Shown here in pieces: positions 58,108-64,000 of a DNA stretch of 64,000 nt. The notes beneath the pieces are model-generated. The model was not told the DNA's origin and did no database searches. It saw only the letters and a list, made by a program, of their open reading frames with translations. This DNA is from Bacillus safensis. GTDB taxonomy: Bacteria; Bacillota; Bacilli; Bacillales; Bacillaceae. Within the stretch, counting starts at the first letter, position 1; every line of letters begins with the position of its first letter. A program made the position numbers and the translations under genes. Location: positions 310,001 to 374,000 of the forward strand of contig BSBG01000003.1 in NCBI GenBank assembly GCA_030159235.1, written 5' to 3'.

Positions 58108-58425
58108 TTATGACATATTTAATAGTACGACCCCTGAGACAAGCATAGCCATTCCAATGACAGCTCTCTGGTTCAAGGTTTCTTTGAAAAAGAGCACGCC
58201 AAAAATAGCCGTGAGGACCGTACCAACCCCTGACCATGTTGCGTAAGACATGCTAAGTGGAATGATGTTAAGTGTCAATGACAGCATATAGAAAGCAAGT
58301 GTATAGCCAGCAACAACGGCAGCGCTGGGCTTCAAGCGAGTAAAGCCATTTGATCGTTTTAGCATCACGGCGCCAATGGCTTCTGAAAAGATGGCAACCG
58401 CTAAAAAAAGATATCCGAGAATCAT
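58108..58425 (-). CDS. ebrA: SMR drug exporter subunit EbrA
   Basis: A 105-residue SMR protein, with Glu in SEAIGAVMLKRSNGF and SMSYATWSGVGTVLTAIFG. Three ATG in a row (58431, 58428, 58425); the third is best spaced from GGAGGG and gives the B. subtilis length. The upstream deleted TetR gene ends in a TGA overlapping these ATG codons. Probably derepressed, because its likely repressor is broken. Confidence 0.94.
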   Translation of the reverse strand: MILGYLFLAVAIFSEAIGAVMLKRSNGFTRLKPSAAVVAGYTLAFYMLSLTLNIIPLSMSYATWSGVGTVLTAIFGVLFFKETLNQRAVIGMAMLVSGVVLLNMS

Positions 58426-58427
58426 CA

Positions 58428-58618
58428 TCATCCCTCCTCAAGTAGGTGTAACATCCGATGAAGTAAAAGGTTTTTTTCCTCTCGGTTCAGCCGCTCAAGC
58501 TGAAATATTTCTGAAAACCAGCTTGCTCTGCAACCTTCTGAAGGGTGAACTGCTTAATCCTTCTTTTAAAATCAAGCGGGAAGCTACCTTAAAAATGGCT
58601 CTTTTTGGTTTTAGACAT
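58428..58618 (-). pseudogene. Internally deleted TetR-family regulator
   Basis: From ATG (58618) the minus strand gives MSKTKK, then with frame changes IFKVASRLILKEGLSS and FTLQKVAEQAGF, the first helices and turn of a TetR DNA-binding domain. It then jumps to EIFQLERLNREEKNLLLHRM and LHLLEEG, a TetR C-terminal end, ending in a TGA that overlaps the ebrA start. Most of the gene is missing and frames shift. It was probably the ebrAB repressor. Confidence 0.8.
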
Positions 58619-58630
58619 AAAAAAAACACC

Positions 58631-58656
58631 TACTTTACTGAACAGTCGGTAAAGTA
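58631..58656. promoter_or_regulatory. TetR-type operator upstream of ebrAB
   Basis: Perfect arms TACTTTAC (58631-58638) / GTAAAGTA (58649-58656) around CGACTGTTCA-type core (ACTGAACAGTCGGT, 58637-58650), typical of TetR operators. Located 12 bases upstream of the deleted regulator's start. Confidence 0.7.
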
Positions 58657-58728
58657 AATGTTAACCCATGAAAAAAGAGTGTGTCAATCGATTCATTTTA
58701 TGAACGGATTTTCACTTAAACGTCATAT

Positions 58729-58995
58729 TTAATAATAAGGGTATGGTCCATATGGCGGGTATGGCGGCGGATAAGGGTATCCATAGCCATATCCTGGCGC
58801 AAGCAGAGATCCAGCAAGAAGTCCCCCAGCAAAACCACCTAAAAATGGAGGTCCAAAGAATCCAGGTCTTCCAAACCCAGGTCCCCCAAAACCAAACCCG
58901 GGGCGTCCAAATCCAAATCCAGGTCTTCCAAAACCAAATCCAAAAGGTCTTCTCATGTCTTCTTGAATAAACGGTGGTGTGTCAAAATAATTCAT
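58729..58995 (-). CDS. ymaG: Gly/Phe/Tyr/Pro-rich coat-like protein (YmaG position)
   Basis: An 88-residue low-complexity protein. N-terminus MNYFDTPPFIQEDMRRP, then repeated GFGRPGFGF units, a short hydrophobic stretch (GGFAGGLLAGSLLAPG) and a PPYPPYGPYPYY end. GAAAGGAG precedes the ATG. Between ebrA and ymaF, as ymaG in B. subtilis; the symbol rests on position and composition. Likely spore or cell-surface component. Confidence 0.65.
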   Translation of the reverse strand: MNYFDTPPFIQEDMRRPFGFGFGRPGFGFGRPGFGFGGPGFGRPGFFGPPFLGGFAGGLLAGSLLAPGYGYGYPYPPPYPPYGPYPYY

Positions 58996-59099
58996 AAAAA
59001 AAGGCTCCTTTCTCATAAAATCACTGTAACTGACATCAGTGTATTCCCGTGGCCTACATGTGTTTGGGTGATTGCCTAATATAAGGAGGAATGTTAAAA

Positions 59100-59501
59100 A
59101 TGGGCCTGTATCCATCTGATTGGGCAAAGTGTCCGCCGCATGCTCATGCATATAAAGCACGTACGGATGTAACAGAGGGACATTATCATTTAATAGAAGG
59201 TATTTCTCAGCCTGTGAATGGAAGCAATACCGATAAGCATACTCATTTTTATCGCGGGATCACCTCCTTTGAAAGAGGGCATTTCCATAGGTACTACGGT
59301 ATCACAGGGCCTGCAATCCCGAGAGTGGATGGAACGCATTATCACGAGATTGAGGAAGTCACCTATTCTGCCTATCTCGATTCTGTCCCCATCCCATATG
59401 GGGGTGTGGTCTATAGTCCAGATGAGGATCGGCCAACACATAAGCACCGTTTAAAAGGAAAAACATATGAAGTAGTTGGAAATGAACCACTTGGCTGGTG
59501 A
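59100..59501 (+). CDS. ymaF: YmaF family protein
   Basis: A 133-residue YmaF-family protein with regularly spaced His motifs (CPPHAHAYK, EGHYHLIEG, DKHTHFYRG, RGHFHRYYG, GTHYHEIEE, THKHRLKG), suggesting metal binding. ATG 59100 is 9 bases after AAGGAGG. Position before miaA is conserved. Function unknown. Confidence 0.92.
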   Translation: MGLYPSDWAKCPPHAHAYKARTDVTEGHYHLIEGISQPVNGSNTDKHTHFYRGITSFERGHFHRYYGITGPAIPRVDGTHYHEIEEVTYSAYLDSVPIPYGGVVYSPDEDRPTHKHRLKGKTYEVVGNEPLGW

Positions 59502-59571
59502 TGGGCAGTATATAGGAGAGGAAGAGAAGTTATGCTATACTGTAGGCAGTTTTGTAAAAGAGAGTGATGTT

Positions 59572-60528
59572 ATGAATAAAGCGAAGCAACCAGTGATTGT
59601 GTTAGTAGGGCCGACGGCTGTCGGCAAAACAAAGTTGAGTATTGATATAGCTAAAGCATTTAATGGAGAAATTATCAGCGGGGATTCTATGCAGATTTAT
59701 CAAGGCATGGACATTGGAACAGCTAAAATCACGCCCGAAGAAATGAATGGCATCCCGCACCATTTAATTGATATTAAACAGCCGGACGAATCCTTTTCGA
59801 CTGCTGAATTTCAGCAGCTGGTCCGTTCGAAAATGAAAGAAATTGCCTCTAGAGGGAAAACGCCAATGATTGTCGGCGGAACAGGTCTTTATATTCAATC
59901 CGTTTTATATGATTACACATTTACTGACGAAAAAAGTGACCCTGCTTTTAGAGAAGAAATGGTGCAGTTTGAACAACAGCACGGCCCGCTTCAGCTGCAC
60001 GAAAAGCTAAAGGCAGTAGACCCTGATGCAGCAAACGCCATTCACCCGAATAACGTCCGCCGCGTGATCCGGGCGCTGGAAGTGATCCATACAACAGGCC
60101 AGAAAATGTCTGAGATGCAAAATGGGCATCAAGAAGTTCCTCTTTATGATACAGCCTTCATTGGGCTGAAAATGGATCGAGAGCTTTTGTACGAGCGCAT
60201 TCATCAAAGAATTGATATGATGATAGATGAAGGCTTAATTGAAGAAGTGAGAGCACTTTATCAATCTGGCTTGAAGGATTGTCAGTCTGTTCAAGCGATT
60301 GGTTATAAAGAGCTGTATGCGTATTTTCAAGGTAGCTGTTCACTTGATGAAGCCATCGACCAATTAAAGCAAAACTCCCGTAGATATGCGAAGCGTCAGT
60401 TCACGTGGTTCCGTAATAAGATGGCTGTCACTTGGTTTGATATGACACCACCTTGCCACTTTTCAGACAAAAAAGAGGAAATTTTCGCATATATAGCAGG
60501 AAAGCTCGGACTTAAAGCGAAACTGTAG
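59572..60528 (+). CDS. miaA: tRNA dimethylallyltransferase MiaA
   Basis: A 318-residue enzyme that adds dimethylallyl to A37 of tRNAs reading U-starting codons. P-loop [12 protein letters not shown] near residue 12, [16 protein letters not shown], and C-terminal tRNA-binding helices with [19 protein letters not shown] 59572 follows GAGAGTGAT. It supplies the substrate of MiaB (40746) and directly precedes hfq. Confidence 0.97.
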   Translation: MNKAKQPVIVLVGPTAVGKTKLSIDIAKAFNGEIISGDSMQIYQGMDIGTAKITPEEMNGIPHHLIDIKQPDESFSTAEFQQLVRSKMKEIASRGKTPMIVGGTGLYIQSVLYDYTFTDEKSDPAFREEMVQFEQQHGPLQLHEKLKAVDPDAANAIHPNNVRRVIRALEVIHTTGQKMSEMQNGHQEVPLYDTAFIGLKMDRELLYERIHQRIDMMIDEGLIEEVRALYQSGLKDCQSVQAIGYKELYAYFQGSCSLDEAIDQLKQNSRRYAKRQFTWFRNKMAVTWFDMTPPCHFSDKKEEIFAYIAGKLGLKAKL

Positions 60529-60553
60529 TTATCAGAATCAAGGAGGACGAAAC

Positions 60554-60775
60554 ATGAAACCGATTAATATTCAGGAGCAGTTTTTGAATCAGATCCGCAA
60601 AGACAATACATTTGTCACAGTATTCTTACTGAATGGCTTTCAGCTTCGCGGTCAAGTGAAAGGTTTTGACAATTTCACGGTGCTGCTTGAAACAGAAGGG
60701 AAGCAGCAGCTTATTTATAAACACGCCATTTCTACATTTGCACCACAAAAGAATGTAAATCTAGAATTAGAATAG
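60554..60775 (+). CDS. hfq: RNA chaperone Hfq
   Basis: A 73-residue Sm-like hexamer subunit. Sm1 [22 protein letters not shown] and Sm2 LIYKHAIST are complete. AAGGAGG precedes the ATG. Gram-positive Hfq lacks the long C-terminal tail, as here. Follows miaA, as in many bacteria. Confidence 0.98.
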   Translation: MKPINIQEQFLNQIRKDNTFVTVFLLNGFQLRGQVKGFDNFTVLLETEGKQQLIYKHAISTFAPQKNVNLELE

Positions 60776-60789
60776 GATATGTTATTTCT

Positions 60790-60858
60790 AATAGCCCCAT
60801 GCATCTGCGAATAACCGGCCGGAACCCGCTACGTTTTTGTCAGTGCAGAGGGGCTATT
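60790..60858 (+). other. Structured hairpin downstream of hfq
   Basis: Outer stem AATAGCCCC / GGGGCTATT (9 bp), inner TCTGC / GCAGA continuing the same helix with a 5-base bulge, enclosing about 36 bases that contain CCGGCCGG. Only TTTTG follows, so it is a weak terminator at best; it may be a 3' RNA element. Confidence 0.5.
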
Positions 60859-60933
60859 TTGCATGCCGTGAAACTTTTCTATTCATTTTGCGTATAATTC
60901 CTTATTGGATATTAGAAGGGTGAGGAGATTTAT

Positions 60934-61251
60934 ATGGAAAATGCAGAGCTTGAATTAAGAAGGATTAGAGTGATCCTCCTTTTGATTGGAATTGTTGTCT
61001 TGTTTGGATCATGCGCCATCTCAAACATTGAAACGAGACAAGAAAGCTGGCACAATCATTCTCATGAAAATGCAGATGGGATTTTACCATCATCTGCTGC
61101 ACTAAAAAATAATCACTTTGCTGTTGTGAAAGATGATGAAGTTCACGTATACCGGTTTGATGAAAAAGAAGGGGAGCTGACTCTCGTTACAAAGAAGTAC
61201 ATAGATGAATGGGACGAAGAATATGACGATGGGTTTGATGAAGAAGAGTAA
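60934..61251 (+). CDS. ymzC: YmzC family membrane protein
   Basis: A 105-residue protein with one N-terminal hydrophobic helix (VILLLIGIVVLFGSC), a lipobox-like Cys, a soluble part (NNHFAVVKDDEVHVYRFDEK) and a very acidic tail. Position after hfq and the NHF.V..D pattern match YmzC. GGGTGAGGAG precedes the ATG. Function unknown. Confidence 0.88.
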   Translation: MENAELELRRIRVILLLIGIVVLFGSCAISNIETRQESWHNHSHENADGILPSSAALKNNHFAVVKDDEVHVYRFDEKEGELTLVTKKYIDEWDEEYDDGFDEEE

Positions 61252-61330
61252 GCACGTAAATTTACAAATGAATGTGAAGCCGCTACACTATAATCATGCA
61301 TCAAACATCTAGACAGAAAAGGATGAGTTC

Positions 61331-61543
61331 ATGACACACAAAATTAAAATTAATCACTGGGAACAAACTTGTGAAGACGATTCCTGTTTCGAATATGGAA
61401 CAAGTGTTTCTGTAAATGGGAAAGAATTAGTGAGAGAAGCTTCAATCGTCTCTGCGCTTGAAGCGGTGCTAAAAGAATTAGGTGTTGACGTGGAAATTAC
61501 AGAAGTGTCAGAAGATTTACAGTGCGATGCCTACAAAAAATAA
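61331..61543 (+). CDS. ymzA: YmzA-like protein
   Basis: A 70-residue acidic soluble protein (HKIKINHWEQTCEDDSCFEYGT start, three Cys). Lies between ymzC and nrdI as ymzA does in B. subtilis. No motif recognised; the function is unknown. A loose AAAAGGATGAG precedes the ATG. Confidence 0.8.
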   Translation: MTHKIKINHWEQTCEDDSCFEYGTSVSVNGKELVREASIVSALEAVLKELGVDVEITEVSEDLQCDAYKK

Positions 61544-61615
61544 AACAAAAAGTCTAGTCTACTAAGCGATTTTTTTTCGTGTTATGATAGATTTCGGTTT
61601 CAGTTGAATACGGAG

Positions 61616-61660
61616 TAGAGCAGTCTATTTTTAGATCCTGTTCTGCTCTATTTATTTGAG
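61616..61660 (+). terminator. Terminator after ymzA
   Basis: TAGAGCAG / CTGCTCTA with a 19-base loop, then TTTATTT. Confidence 0.7.
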
Positions 61661-61715
61661 CGTACGAGTTCGGCTATGAATGTTCGGCCGGGTTGGTTGA
61701 TTTTTTTCGTTTTGA

Positions 61716-61764
61716 ACATCTATATATTGTGTTTTGAAAAAACATAGTATACTATATATAGTGA
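61716..61764 (+). promoter_or_regulatory. Two NrdR boxes and promoter of nrdIE
   Basis: Box 1 ACATCTATATATTGTGT (61716-61732) and box 2 ATACTATATATAGTGA (61749-61764), centres about 32 bases apart, three helical turns, as usual for NrdR. A promoter TTGAAA (61734-61739), 17 bases, TATAGT (61757-61762) overlaps box 2, so NrdR with ATP/dATP would block it. Confidence 0.85.
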
Positions 61765-61796
61765 ATAACGAAATGATCAACAATACTAAAAACTAG

Positions 61797-64000
<2,204 letters not shown>

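Noticed and set aside
58840..58940. Short tandem repeat resembling a CRISPR or minisatellite
   Set aside because: It is the coding repeat (GFGRPGFGF) of the Gly-rich protein; no spacers.

Overview
The window is a chromosomal segment of a low-GC, endospore-forming Bacillus. The order ymxH-spoVFAB-asd-dapG-dapA-rnjB-tepA-spoIIIE-ymfC-ymfD-ymfFH-ymfIJKM-pgsA-cinA-recA-rny-ymdB-spoVS-tdh-kbl-miaB-ymcA-cotE-mutSL ... aprX-ymaCD-ebrBA-ymaF-miaA-hfq-ymzC-ymzA-nrdIE is the B. subtilis order. The protein divergence and the absence of the large pks cluster between mutL and aprX suggest a member of the B. pumilus group (inference, no search was run). All assignments come from reading the sequence and recalled family knowledge.

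Layout. 1-1.7 kb is a decayed accessory patch: the end of an APH-type kinase, a broken ABC exporter and the tail of an asparagine-synthetase-like gene. 1.7-12.4 kb is the conserved block for dipicolinate and diaminopimelate/lysine synthesis, RNase J2, a ClpP-like protease and SpoIIIE. 12.5-25.2 kb holds a GntR regulator, an MFS exporter, the M16 pair ymfF-ymfH and the SDR gene ymfI, interrupted by two paralogous MmpL transporters, the second with a MarR regulator; both promoter regions carry the same 9-bp box. 25.3-33.8 kb is housekeeping: ymfJ, ymfK, the RodZ-like ymfM, pgsA, cinA, SOS-controlled recA, RNase Y, ymdB and sigma-H spoVS. 34-39.4 kb holds an RND transporter and the threonine-catabolic tdh-kbl operon.

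A lone MrcB_N plus DUF3883 nuclease-like gene (39.5-40.7 kb) sits between kbl and miaB and is the best candidate for an acquired defence function. 40.7-48.1 kb is miaB, ymcA, cotE, mutS, mutL. 48.2-52.1 kb is a second accessory zone: a phage-type integrase remnant, a frameshifted secreted-protein gene with a small cytosolic partner, an exported protein whose leader contains a perfect 16-bp inverted repeat, two small His/Cys/Met-rich coat-like genes with sigma-K-like -10 elements, and a CarD-family regulator. 52.3-57.7 kb has two paralogous poly-gamma-glutamate hydrolase-like genes flanking a Rap regulator and divergent aprX, then ymaD. 57.7-59.0 kb (minus strand) has ebrAB below an internally deleted TetR gene whose operator is intact. 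59.1-64 kb is ymaF, miaA, hfq, ymzC, ymzA and the nrdI-nrdE ribonucleotide reductase operon behind two NrdR boxes; nrdE runs off the window.
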